Shown in pieces: positions 1-7,775 of a DNA stretch of 39,056 nucleotides. Made by a program: the position numbers and the translations under genes. Position 1 is the first letter of the stretch. Each line of letters starts with the position of its first letter. Source of the stretch: Rhizobium leucaenae USDA 9039 (lineage in GTDB: Bacteria; Pseudomonadota; Alphaproteobacteria; Rhizobiales; Rhizobiaceae); contig NZ_AUFB01000034.1 in the NCBI RefSeq assembly GCF_000426285.1, positions 1 to 39,056 of the forward strand, given 5' to 3'. Under the pieces are notes generated by a model. It had not been told where the DNA came from and did no database searches. It saw only the letters and a list, made by a program, of their open reading frames with translations.

Positions 1-560
1 TCGCGCGTCGACTCGAAGGCTTCACAGCAAAGAAGATATCGTGACGTCTGGTCGGTGACGGTCAGCGGGTAACAGTATTGGCCATTGCCAAGCTTGAACT
101 CGCCCTTGAAGTCGGCACACCACAGATCGTTGGGCAGCAATGCCTGAGATAAGGCGGTTCCCTCGGCCCGAAAGCGTTGTCGTTTGCGGGCATGGGCGAC
201 CAGTCCGTGTCGGTCGAGAACGGCATGCACCGTGCTCTTGGACGGCACGCGCACGTCGCCGGTCAGGCGCTTCACCAAAAGCTCCCGGATCTTCCTGGCA
301 CCCCAGTGCGGCTTGTTCTTCTTGCATGAGACGATCATCGCCTCGACCGGCTCAGGCAACTGGTTGGCATAACGCACCGGCCGCCTGGACCGATCCGTCA
401 ATGCCTCCAGGCCGTCGTCCTTATAGCGATTGAAGATCTTGTAACCGGTCTTGCGCGAGATGCCGAACTCCCGGCACACATCGCTCATGCCTTCGCCCTC
501 CAGAAGCCGGGCGACAAAACGTAGACGTTCCTCCATCACCGAAGTCGCTTTCCACGGCAT
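1..560 (-). CDS. IS481-type transposase, 5' part (cut by window edge)
   Basis: Reading leftward from the ATG at 558-560 gives 186 residues without a stop before the sequence ends, so the C-terminus is outside the window. The N-terminal part (about residues 1-60) is a helix-turn-helix region with the segment EFGISRKTGYKIFNRY, followed by a basic linker and the start of the DDE integrase core, where WCADFKGEF places the first catalytic Asp near residue 150. This order, a helix-turn-helix then a C-terminal rve-type core in a single ORF, is that of IS481-family transposases. It would cut and paste the element in which it sits. No frameshift is visible in the part present. The gene reads away from the integrase remnant next to it. 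Family assignment is from recognised motifs; whether the full element is intact cannot be judged here. Confidence 0.85.
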   Translation of the reverse strand, partial: MPWKATSVMEERLRFVARLLEGEGMSDVCREFGISRKTGYKIFNRYKDDGLEALTDRSRRPVRYANQLPEPVEAMIVSCKKNKPHWGARKIRELLVKRLTGDVRVPSKSTVHAVLDRHGLVAHARKRQRFRAEGTALSQALLPNDLWCADFKGEFKLGNGQYCYPLTVTDQTSRYLLCCEAFESTR

Positions 561-586
561 CAACACCTCCCGCAAAAGCGAAAAGT

Positions 587-635
587 GTTACCCATGTCTC
601 CGGTACAAAACGTCACCTATCTCTCGGGTCGGGCA
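587..635. repeat. Probable terminal region of the IS481-type element
   Basis: Two imperfect 17-bp tandem copies lie just outside the transposase start, GTTACCCATGTCTCCGG at 587-603 and GTCACCTATCTCTCGGG at 612-628 (13 of 17 identical, 25 bp apart). They are followed by GTCGGGCA ending at 635. Repeated motifs of this kind near an end fit transposase-binding sites. The outer boundary near 635 is inferred, because the other end of the element is not in the window and no target duplication can be checked. Confidence 0.5.
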
Positions 636-637
636 TT

Positions 638-840
638 TTAAATAATTGATTTTGAATGATTATTTTCCAGTTTTACCCTTAGGACGTCCTCGTTCAGTTT
701 CGCTGCGCCTGAGATTGCAAGGCGTTTTTTGTCAGCTTCGCGAGTGTAGAGATTGGCCATGGCATCACTGCGCCAGCCGAAGCGAACCTTCAATTCGTTG
801 TTGCTATGGCCAGCTTCCGCGAGAATCTTGGCAAGCGCCT
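638..840 (-). pseudogene. Tyrosine-recombinase (phage-type integrase) C-terminal remnant
   Basis: Translated leftward from about 840 to the TAA at 638-640, this strand reads ALAKILAEAGHSNNELK, then VRFGWRSDAMANLYT, then READKKRLAISGAAKLNED. This is the C-terminal end of a phage-type integrase: the ILAEAGHS segment normally following the H-x-x-R box, and the MANLYT segment carrying the tyrosine nucleophile. The rest of the gene is missing: an in-frame TAG lies immediately upstream of ALAKIL, no H-x-x-R box precedes it, and there is no catalytic domain further upstream. The fragment's stop codon lies 3-5 bp from the inferred IS481 end, so an insertion may have trimmed or replaced the last codons. 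It is a non-functional trace of an older integrated element. Confidence 0.7.
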
Positions 841-921
841 AGCCTTTAGTTTCCACTCGATGCGAAATCGAATAACATCCCTCTTTATGACAGATGGTCA
901 AAGCGAGCATTAGGGGTGTCT

Positions 922-1188
922 ATGCAGCCGATCCATTACGGGCTCACGAGGGCAGTTGCCTTGGGCATTCTGATTATTTTTCCGGCTGTTTTCTGTGCTT
1001 CCTGCTCGACGGTCGGCGGACAATCTGGTTCCGCAATCGCGAGAAAATCGACAGATCCCGCCACCGCCAAAGACAAAGCGGCCGACCGGCGGCGATGGGC
1101 AGAGAGAGTCCAACGAGACAATCAGTTGGCTCCAAGCGGGTCGCAACCGGGTTCCTATGGCTCTGTCCGTCCTCTCTTGACTTGGTGA
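922..1188 (+). CDS. Possible small lipoprotein, hypothetical
   Basis: An 88-residue reading frame starts at ATG 922, with a GTG two codons earlier as an alternative. AGGGG at 912-916 could serve as ribosome-binding site. The first 30 residues form a signal-like segment: two residues near the N-terminus, a hydrophobic run ALGILIIFPAVF, then CASCSTVGG, in which the second Cys could be a lipobox cysteine. The remainder is hydrophilic and basic (KSTDPATAKDKAADRRRW), without a recognised domain. I do not recognise the protein. It lies in the accessory patch beside the integrase remnant, overlapped by antisense frames of similar length, so it may not be a real gene. Confidence 0.4.
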   Translation: MQPIHYGLTRAVALGILIIFPAVFCASCSTVGGQSGSAIARKSTDPATAKDKAADRRRWAERVQRDNQLAPSGSQPGSYGSVRPLLTW

Positions 1189-1249
1189 GCGATAGACCCT
1201 CACTATTTGTCAGTCCGTTGCAGCACACAGCGCCGCAACAGAGCCAGAC

Positions 1250-1411
1250 TCAATGCGCCTCCATCGGCCACCCGCCGGCGTCTGCCGGTCTGGTTGCATC
1301 TATTGCCATGTCGATGAGGTCATAACCGGCCATTGCACCGATCACTCTTACGACGATGATTGCTGCGCTGAGAAGCGCCAGCGCAGCGATTATCCTGTCG
1401 CTTTTCTTCAC
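1250..1411 (-). CDS. Possible small single-helix membrane protein (53 aa)
   Basis: This short frame runs from GTG at 1409-1411 to TGA at 1250-1252. It begins VKKSDRIIAALALLSAA and continues IIVVRVIGAMAGYDLID, which gives a basic N-terminus followed by one clear transmembrane helix (about residues 7-27). A short polar tail follows, ending in GGWPMEAH. GGGGAT about 12 bases upstream and CAGGA closer by are possible ribosome-binding sites. I do not recognise a family. The amphipathic order of charged start, helix and polar tail is what a real small membrane protein looks like, but the length makes a chance ORF possible. It faces the small lipoprotein ORF tail to tail. Confidence 0.35.
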   Translation of the reverse strand: MKKSDRIIAALALLSAAIIVVRVIGAMAGYDLIDMAIDATRPADAGGWPMEAH

Positions 1412-1557
1412 GTCCTGTCTTATCCCCAATGCCTATAAAACTGCATCCCCACGCAGTGGGCGGCAGTATATCGGGTTTGTGGCGGGGCGCTACGGGTATG
1501 TTCAGGACGTCGGCCCTCGCTAAGGGCGCAGACGAAAGTCTTAGTGAAGACGGTCGG

Positions 1558-1797
1558 TCAGACGGCGTTCAGGTCGGCGATCTCGCCGTGGCGCGCCAGA
1601 AGGCGAGGGGACGTCATGTCGCCGGTCTCTTCGTCGACCATGATCGCATAGGCGGCAACGCCGACGAAACGCGCGGACATCGAGGAGGCGATCTTTTCGG
1701 CGCTGGCGGCGCTAGATGCCTGCCGCATCTCTCCCGGAACCAGATTTCCACGGTTCTTCTTATAAGGAAGGATAATGAATTTTTCGCCGGATGCCAT
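1558..1797 (-). CDS. Conserved small hypothetical protein
   Basis: The 79-residue protein starts MASGEKFIILPYKKNRG and contains VPGEMRQASSAASAEKIA and a C-terminal half with GVAAYAIMVDEETGDMTSPRLL. It has no signal peptide or transmembrane helix, so it is probably cytosolic. The pattern of an exposed basic N-terminus and the tail AIMVDEETGD looks like the small uncharacterised proteins found in rhizobial genomes, but I cannot name a function. Upstream of the ATG (1797) the minus strand carries GGGCAAG, a weak ribosome-binding site. It is transcribed away from the aapP terminator and lies between that operon and the accessory patch, so it probably has its own promoter. Confidence 0.7.
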   Translation of the reverse strand: MASGEKFIILPYKKNRGNLVPGEMRQASSAASAEKIASSMSARFVGVAAYAIMVDEETGDMTSPRLLARHGEIADLNAV

Positions 1798-1892
1798 TGT
1801 GCTTGCCCTGATTTGTTCGCATAATGTTCTGGTTAGGGCAAAGAGTCAATATGGTTAATCGTGACCGCTTCGGAATCCCAGATGGTCATAGG

Positions 1893-1927
1893 AAAACCCG
1901 CCAACTGCGTCGCAGCCGGCGGGTTTT
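1893..1927 (-). terminator. Rho-independent terminator after aapP
   Basis: A 10-bp perfect stem (AAAACCCGCC at 1893-1902 with GGCGGGTTTT at 1918-1927) encloses a 15-base loop. It lies 18 bases beyond the aapP stop codon and ends in TTTT on the minus strand, so it should end the aap transcript. The stem is nearly symmetrical in sequence and could also act on rightward transcription. Confidence 0.85.
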
Positions 1928-1945
1928 GATTGTCGCATGGGCTGC

Positions 1946-2719
<774 letters not shown>

Positions 2720-2737
2720 ATTTTTTTCCCTCAGTTT

Positions 2738-3892
2738 TTATCGTTTGTGGCCAGTGTCGAGATGGCGTTCCATGAAGCCTGAATAGCGCGACATGCCGAA
2801 GCAGAACAGCCAGAATATGAAGCCGGCGAAGACCAGACCCGTAAGCGGTGTCACGGCGCTTGCCCAATTCGCGTCGGAGAAATTCTGACGGACGATGCCG
2901 AGCAGGTCGAACATGCTGATGATCGACACCAGCGACGTGTCCTTGAACATGCCGATGAAGGTGTTGACGATGCCGGGTATGACGAGTTTGATCGCCTGCG
3001 GCAGAACAATCAGGCGCATCTTTTGCCAGTAGCCGAGGCCAAGCGAATCGGCACCTTCGAACTGTCCCTTCGGAACCGCCTGCAGACCGCCGCGGATGAC
3101 TTCGGCCATGTAGGCCGAGGTGAAGATCGAAACGCCGACGACGGCGCGCAGCAGCTTGTCCACCGTCCAGCCCTGCGGCAGGAAGAGCGGCAGCATGACG
3201 CTCGCCATGAACAGCACCGTAATTAGCGGAATGCCTCGGATGACCTCGATGAAGAGGACGCATAGCATGCGGATAACGGGCATTTTCGAGCGTCGTCCCA
3301 GCGCAAGTAGGATGCCCAAAGGAAATGAGACCACGATCGCGATGAAGCAAAGCACCAGATTCACCATCAGCCCGCCCCACTTCTGCGTTTCTACGACTGG
3401 GAGGCCGAAACCGCCATAAAGCAGAAAGAACGACACGATGGGCAGCACGATGAATGCCAGAATGGCATTCAGTCCCTTCCGCGGAACAGACGGTATCATC
3501 ATCGGTCCCACAGTGAGCACGGCTAGAATGGCGACGATCACTGGCCGCCAACGTTCATCTGGTGTGTAAAGGCCGACGAGGAAGATGGTGAACTTCGACC
3601 GGACAAAGGCCCAGCAAGCGCCGCTCCAGCCATCGGGTTGCGTTCCGCCCTGCACAGTGGTCGCACAGAAGGTGCGATCGGTGCCGTTCCAGACGGCTTG
3701 GAAAAACAGCCAGTTGGCGATGTGCGGAATGGCCCAGGCGAGAAAAGCTATGGCAAGAATGGTCAGAACGACATCTTTCGGTGTCGCCAGCAGATTTTTT
3801 CTGAGCCAATGCACGACGCCTTTTTCACTCGATGGCGCGGGCAGTTGAGGCAGGATTGTCTTGCTCACGAAGCTTTGGTTTGTGTTGGACAT
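2738..3892 (-). CDS. aapM: General L-amino acid ABC transporter, permease AapM
   Basis: One of the two inner-membrane permease subunits of the Aap transporter, it pairs with AapQ to form the channel. I place the start at ATG 3892 (MSNTNQSFVS, 384 residues) and not at the upstream in-frame codon at 3922, because the start at 3892 has GGTGGAGAG, made from the last codons of aapQ, as ribosome-binding site. Several hydrophobic helices follow the polar first 35 residues. The EAA loop typical of binding-protein-dependent permeases is at about 264-300 (EVIRGGLQAVPKGQ, then ADSLGL and IVLPQAI), where the ATPase docks. An extended region between the first helix and the core (about residues 66-110) is characteristic of AapM/AapQ-type subunits. 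One base separates its start from the aapQ stop, so translation is probably coupled. Confidence 0.95.
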   Translation of the reverse strand: MSNTNQSFVSKTILPQLPAPSSEKGVVHWLRKNLLATPKDVVLTILAIAFLAWAIPHIANWLFFQAVWNGTDRTFCATTVQGGTQPDGWSGACWAFVRSKFTIFLVGLYTPDERWRPVIVAILAVLTVGPMMIPSVPRKGLNAILAFIVLPIVSFFLLYGGFGLPVVETQKWGGLMVNLVLCFIAIVVSFPLGILLALGRRSKMPVIRMLCVLFIEVIRGIPLITVLFMASVMLPLFLPQGWTVDKLLRAVVGVSIFTSAYMAEVIRGGLQAVPKGQFEGADSLGLGYWQKMRLIVLPQAIKLVIPGIVNTFIGMFKDTSLVSIISMFDLLGIVRQNFSDANWASAVTPLTGLVFAGFIFWLFCFGMSRYSGFMERHLDTGHKR

Positions 3893-3893
3893 A

Positions 3894-5084
3894 TTATCTC
3901 TCCACCAAAGCCATCTTGGCATTGAACCAGTTCATGAACAGCGACGTCGCGATGCTCAGTGCGAGGTAGACAAGCATCCAGATAATAAAGACTTCGATGG
4001 CGCGGCCTGACTGATTGAGAATCACGCCACCGACAGCGACCAGGTCGGCATAGCCGATGGCGATTGCGAGCGAGGAGTTCTTTGTCAGATTGAGATACTG
4101 GCTGGTCAATGGGGGAATGATGATGCGCATTGCCTGTGGAATGACGATGAGCCGGGTGATGGCGCCGGAGCGAAGCCCAAGCGCACCAGCCGCTTCCGAC
4201 TGCCCCTTGGCCACGGCGCGAATGCCGCCGCGAACGATTTCGGCGATATAGGAGGCCGTATAGAAGGAAAGCGCCAGAAACAGCGAGATGAATTCCGGCC
4301 CAATGACAGAGCCACCTGTCAGATTGAACTTGCCGGCGACAGGGTAGTCAAAGGAAAGCGGCATGCCGGCTGCAAAGAAGGTCAGGAGCGGCAAACCGAT
4401 GAATATCGCCACAGCCGCCGAAATCGTGTGAAATTGCTTGCCGGTCGTCGCCTGGCGCCTGTGCGCCCAGCGGGCCACGAAGAATATGGCTATGATGGCG
4501 ACCACGACGGCGATGCCGACGGCCCACATGCCGGCACCAAAGATGGGGTTCGGAAAGGCAAGGCCGCGATTGCTCAAATAGCTTGAGAACGGCAGATGCA
4601 AGGCCTCGCGAGCCTGTGGCAGCAGCACCAGCACGCCGCTATACCAGAAGAAGATAACGAGCAACGGCGGGATATTTCGGAACAACTCGACATAGGCTTG
4701 GCAGAGTTTCGCGATCAGCCAGTTGTGTGAAAGCCGGCCGATACCGACGATAAAGCCGATAATCGTCGCCGCGATGATGCCCGATATTGCTATGAGAATA
4801 GTATTGAGCAGGCCGACGACGAGCGCGTTGATGTTGGTGGAATCGCTCGAAAATGGAATCAGCGCCTGGCCGAGATTGAAACCGGCGCGTCCGCCCAGAA
4901 ACGAAAATCCAAAAGGCTGGTTCGACGCGCGCAGATTCTCGACGGTGTTGTGGATAACGAAGCCGATGAGCGCCAGCAGAATTGCGATGGTAAAGACTTG
5001 GTAAACCAAGCCTCGGACTTTGGGATTATTGATCGCTGATCCGGACGAACGGTCGCCCTCGGGCGAATTAATGGTAATTGCCAT
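3894..5084 (-). CDS. aapQ: General L-amino acid ABC transporter, permease AapQ
   Basis: Second permease subunit of the Aap system. The start is taken at ATG 5084 (MAITINSPEGDRSSG), giving 396 residues, close to known AapQ; the longer frame from 5171 would run through the intergenic hairpin and has no ribosome-binding site, whereas 5084 is preceded by GAGGGGAAAAAG. The protein has a polar N-terminus, a first helix (VFTIAILLALIGFVI), a long periplasmic section and a C-terminal core with the EAA loop EIVRGGIRAVAKGQ followed by SEAAGALGL and LIVIPQAM. It abuts aapM at the 3' end. A strong hairpin upstream separates it from aapJ, consistent with lower expression of the permease genes than of the binding protein. 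Confidence 0.95.
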   Translation of the reverse strand: MAITINSPEGDRSSGSAINNPKVRGLVYQVFTIAILLALIGFVIHNTVENLRASNQPFGFSFLGGRAGFNLGQALIPFSSDSTNINALVVGLLNTILIAISGIIAATIIGFIVGIGRLSHNWLIAKLCQAYVELFRNIPPLLVIFFWYSGVLVLLPQAREALHLPFSSYLSNRGLAFPNPIFGAGMWAVGIAVVVAIIAIFFVARWAHRRQATTGKQFHTISAAVAIFIGLPLLTFFAAGMPLSFDYPVAGKFNLTGGSVIGPEFISLFLALSFYTASYIAEIVRGGIRAVAKGQSEAAGALGLRSGAITRLIVIPQAMRIIIPPLTSQYLNLTKNSSLAIAIGYADLVAVGGVILNQSGRAIEVFIIWMLVYLALSIATSLFMNWFNAKMALVER

Positions 5085-5104
5085 ATAGACTTTTTCCCCT
5101 CTGT

Positions 5105-5117
5105 GCCCGTTTCGGGC
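5105..5117 (-). other. Small hairpin in aapJ-aapQ spacer
   Basis: GCCCG at 5105-5109 pairs with CGGGC at 5113-5117 around a TTT loop. It lies between the large hairpin at 5134-5160 and the aapQ ribosome-binding site. It may help stop degradation or position the ribosome; no function is demonstrated. Confidence 0.45.
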
Positions 5118-5133
5118 TTGTTTTCTTAAGGGA

Positions 5134-5160
5134 AGGAAAGGCGGCGAAACCGCCTTTCCT
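5134..5160 (-). terminator. Intercistronic hairpin after aapJ (attenuator or mRNA stabiliser)
   Basis: A perfect 11-bp stem (AGGAAAGGCGG at 5134-5144 with CCGCCTTTCCT at 5150-5160) has a 5-base loop and lies 24 bases after the aapJ stop. On the minus strand it is followed by TCCCTTAAG, so there is no uninterrupted T-run. It is more likely a partial terminator or a 3' stabilising hairpin for aapJ mRNA than a full stop, which fits the usual excess of binding protein over permease. Confidence 0.7.
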
Positions 5161-5184
5161 AATGTCATCACATCTGGTCGCGGC

Positions 5185-6210
5185 TTAGCGGACCGGAGGT
5201 GCGTACTGAATGCCGCCCTTGTTCCACAGAGCGTTCAATCCACGCTGAATCTTTAGCGGGCTGCCGGCGCCGATGTTGCGGTCGAAGACTTCGCCATAAT
5301 TGCCGACGCCCTTGATGATGTTATACGCCCAATCGTTGGTCAGGCCGAGGTCGGTGCCGATGGTCGAGCCCTGCTCGACGCCGAGGAAGCGCTTGATATC
5401 CGGGTTGGCCGAATTCTTCATTTCATCGACGTTCTTCTGCGTAATGCCGAATTCTTCGGCATTGATCAGAGCATAAGCGGTCCAGCTCACGATATCGAAC
5501 CACTGGTCGTCGCCCTGGCGAACGGCCGGTCCGAGCGGCTCCTTGGAAATGATTTCCGGCAGAACGACGTTATCGTCAGGGTTCTTCAGGGTCAGGCGCA
5601 GCGCGTAGAGGCCGGACTGGTCGGTGGTGTAGACGTCGCAACGGCCGGAGTCGTAAGCGGCGTTGACTTCTTCGAGCTTGTCGAAGACCACCGGATTGTA
5701 CTGAAGATTGTTGGTCTTGAAGTAGTCGGCGAGGTTAAGCTCGGTCGTCGTGCCGGATTGAACGCAAACGGCAGCACCGGAGAGTTCCAGAGCCGACTTT
5801 ACGTTCAGTTCCTTACGAACCATGAAGCCCTGGCCGTCATAGTAGGTGACCGGGCGGAAGTTGAGGCCAAGCGCGGTATCGCGGTTGATCGTCCAGGTGG
5901 TGTTGCGAGACAGCAGGTCGATTTCACCGGACTGCAGCGCAGTGAAACGGTCTTTCGCGCTGAGAGGGGTGTACTTCACCTTGGTCACGTCGCCAAAGAC
6001 GGCTGCAGCAACCGCCTTGCACAGGTCGACGTCGAAGCCGGCATAATTCCCGGAAGCATCGGGCTGTGAAAAGCCAAGAAGGGCGCTATTCACGCCACAT
6101 TGAACAAAGCCTTTGGCTTTCACATCGCTCAACGTCGAAGCCGATGCGCCCGACGCGGTGTATGCCAAAGCTGCCGCTCCGAGGAATACGGACAGAGCAA
6201 TCTTTTTCAT
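5185..6210 (-). CDS. aapJ: General L-amino acid-binding periplasmic protein AapJ
   Basis: Periplasmic substrate-binding protein that delivers L-amino acids to AapQM. I start it at ATG 6210 (MKKIALSVFLG, 341 residues); the frame extends three codons upstream to TTG, but AAAGGTTGGG sits correctly before 6210. Residues 1-25 form a signal peptide with a likely cleavage after SGASA. The mature protein has the order of SBP family 3: DVKAKGFVQCGVNSAL at the start, then AGFDVDLCKAVAAAVFGD, LQSGEIDLLSRNTTW and a second lobe with DQSGLYALRL. The gene leads the operon and is separated from aapQ by hairpins, consistent with differential expression. Its promoter probably lies in the 374-bp gap shared with the divergent metC. 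Confidence 0.96.
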   Translation of the reverse strand: MKKIALSVFLGAAALAYTASGASASTLSDVKAKGFVQCGVNSALLGFSQPDASGNYAGFDVDLCKAVAAAVFGDVTKVKYTPLSAKDRFTALQSGEIDLLSRNTTWTINRDTALGLNFRPVTYYDGQGFMVRKELNVKSALELSGAAVCVQSGTTTELNLADYFKTNNLQYNPVVFDKLEEVNAAYDSGRCDVYTTDQSGLYALRLTLKNPDDNVVLPEIISKEPLGPAVRQGDDQWFDIVSWTAYALINAEEFGITQKNVDEMKNSANPDIKRFLGVEQGSTIGTDLGLTNDWAYNIIKGVGNYGEVFDRNIGAGSPLKIQRGLNALWNKGGIQYAPPVR

Positions 6211-6584
6211 CTTTCCCAACCTTTGTCTATTGTTTTATAGTTAAAGCGTATCGCTCCCGAAGCAGGCTCTCGGAGAACCGTGTCCCTCACTCTCCCGGTG
6301 CGAGTGATGCTATCACAGTCGTAAATGCATTTGCGGTCAAGACACAGCCCAAATTATTGAGGAATAATTCGGTCTTTTCGCCGGTTTAGGCTCGAAAGCG
6401 GGCGGTTGGCTTCTAATTGAGCAGCGTTTTGCCAAAAAACTGCGCGAAAATGATGGATTGTTTCGTCATTTCGGTATTTTAGTTTGTGCATAAATATCGG
6501 AATTTTCTGGTCATTCGGGGTTGACCCCGCCGGGCTCGGCGGCCACTAATCGAAGTCTCCACAGCGCCAAAGGCATACCCAGAC
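6211..6584. promoter_or_regulatory. Divergent regulatory region between aapJ and metC
   Basis: This 374-bp gap is AT-richer than its flanks and holds the control regions of two divergent genes. A 7-bp inverted repeat, AATTATT-GAGG-AATAATT, is at 6352-6369. A sigma70-like aapJ promoter is proposed just below it. I saw no sigma54 site with correct GG-N10-GC spacing, no ORF that looks coding and no SAM-riboswitch-like sequence before metC. Confidence 0.5.
6312..6340 (-). promoter_or_regulatory. Candidate sigma70-type promoter of aapJ
   Basis: On the minus strand CTTGACC places a -35 TTGACC at 6335-6340, and after exactly 17 bases TGTGAT at 6312-6317 could be the -10. The CTTGAC core is typical of rhizobial housekeeping promoters. 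The -10 is a weak match. The 5' leader would be about 95 bases. The inverted repeat at 6352-6369 is just upstream of the -35. Confidence 0.4.
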
Positions 6585-7775
6585 ATGAAAGACAAAGACA
6601 CATTGCTGCAGAACGCCGGCATCAACACGCGTTTGTCCCACATCGGTAATTCGCCCTCCGATTTCCATGGTTTCGTCAATCCGCCGGTTGTGCATGCCTC
6701 GACGGTGCTGTTCCCCAATGCGCGAACCATGGAACTGCGCGACCAGAAATATACCTATGGCACGCGCGGCACGCCGACGACCGATGCGCTTTGTGAGGCT
6801 ATCGATGCGCTGGAAGGATCGGCAGGAACGATCCTCGTGCCGTCCGGGCTTGCAGCGATCACGGTGCCGTTCCTCGGCTTTCTGTCTTCAGGCGACCACG
6901 CGCTGATCGTCGATTCGGTCTATGGGCCGACGCGAATCTTCTGCGACACCATGCTGAAGCGTCTCGGTGTCGAGGTCGAATATTACGACCCGTCGGTGGG
7001 CGCCGGCATCGAGCTGTTGATCAAGCCGAACACCCGGCTGGTGCACACGGAAGCGCCGGGCTCCAATACCTTTGAAATGCAGGATATTTCCGCGATTTCG
7101 ACCGCCGCTCATCGGCATGACTGCGTCGTCACCATGGACAATACCTGGGCGACGCCCGTCTATTTCAAACCACTGGATCATGGCGTCGACATCTCCATTC
7201 ACGCGTCGACGAAATATCCGGCCGGTCACTCGGATATTCTGATGGGGACCGTGTCCGCCAATGCCGCTCATTGGAACCAGTTGAGCGACGCCAATATCCA
7301 GCTCGGTATCTGCGGCGCGCCGGATGATGCCTATCAGGTGCTGCGGGGTCTGCGCACCATGGGCGTGCGCCTGGAGCGCCATCAGGAAAGCGCGCTCGCT
7401 ATCGCGCAATGGCTGGAGAGCCGCGACGACGTCGCGCGCGTGTTGCATCCGGCGCTGCCAAGCTTCCCGAGCCATGAACTTTGGAAGCGCGACTTCAAGG
7501 GATCGAGCGGCATCTTCTCCTTTGTATTGGCCGTCGACCGTCCGGAGAAATTCAAGGCCAAGGCCCATGCCTTCCTCGATGCGCTGCGGATTTTCGGCCT
7601 GGGCTATTCCTGGGGCGGCTTTGAAAGCCTCGCATTGCACGTCAATCTCAATGACCGGCGCATCAGCAAGGCGCCGCCGGAAGGGCCGGTCCTGCGCCTG
7701 CAGATCGGCCTTGAGGACGTCGCCGACATCAAGGCCGATATCGAAAGAGGCCTTGCCGCCGCCAAAGAGGCCTGA
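6585..7775 (+). CDS. metC: Cystathionine beta-lyase MetC
   Basis: PLP enzyme of the Cys/Met metabolism family, cleaving cystathionine to homocysteine, pyruvate and ammonia in methionine synthesis. The 396 residues carry the family marks: YGTRGTPTTDALCEAI near 58-73, PSGLAAI at 86-92 (phosphate-binding region), TMDNTWATP at 183-191 (Asp contacting the PLP nitrogen) and HASTKYPAGHSD, in which Lys210 forms the Schiff base. GTRGTPTTD is the version seen in MetC rather than in cystathionine gamma-synthases. It is a single gene, divergent from aapJ. Its stop codon abuts the stop of the convergent monooxygenase with no spacer. A desulfhydrase side activity is possible but not readable from sequence. 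Confidence 0.93.
   Translation: MKDKDTLLQNAGINTRLSHIGNSPSDFHGFVNPPVVHASTVLFPNARTMELRDQKYTYGTRGTPTTDALCEAIDALEGSAGTILVPSGLAAITVPFLGFLSSGDHALIVDSVYGPTRIFCDTMLKRLGVEVEYYDPSVGAGIELLIKPNTRLVHTEAPGSNTFEMQDISAISTAAHRHDCVVTMDNTWATPVYFKPLDHGVDISIHASTKYPAGHSDILMGTVSANAAHWNQLSDANIQLGICGAPDDAYQVLRGLRTMGVRLERHQESALAIAQWLESRDDVARVLHPALPSFPSHELWKRDFKGSSGIFSFVLAVDRPEKFKAKAHAFLDALRIFGLGYSWGGFESLALHVNLNDRRISKAPPEGPVLRLQIGLEDVADIKADIERGLAAAKEA

Noticed and set aside
1253..1438. A 61-residue plus-strand frame in the accessory patch
   Set aside because: Cys/His-rich composition without a signal, helix or ribosome-binding site; the opposite-strand frame looks more protein-like.
6404..6422. Sigma54-like GG...GC pair upstream of metC
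   Set aside because: The spacing between GG and GC is 11 bases, not 10, and the flanking consensus is poor.
6430..6584. Possible SAM riboswitch before metC
   Set aside because: No stem-loop and pseudoknot sequence resembling SAM-II or SAM-I aptamers could be made out.
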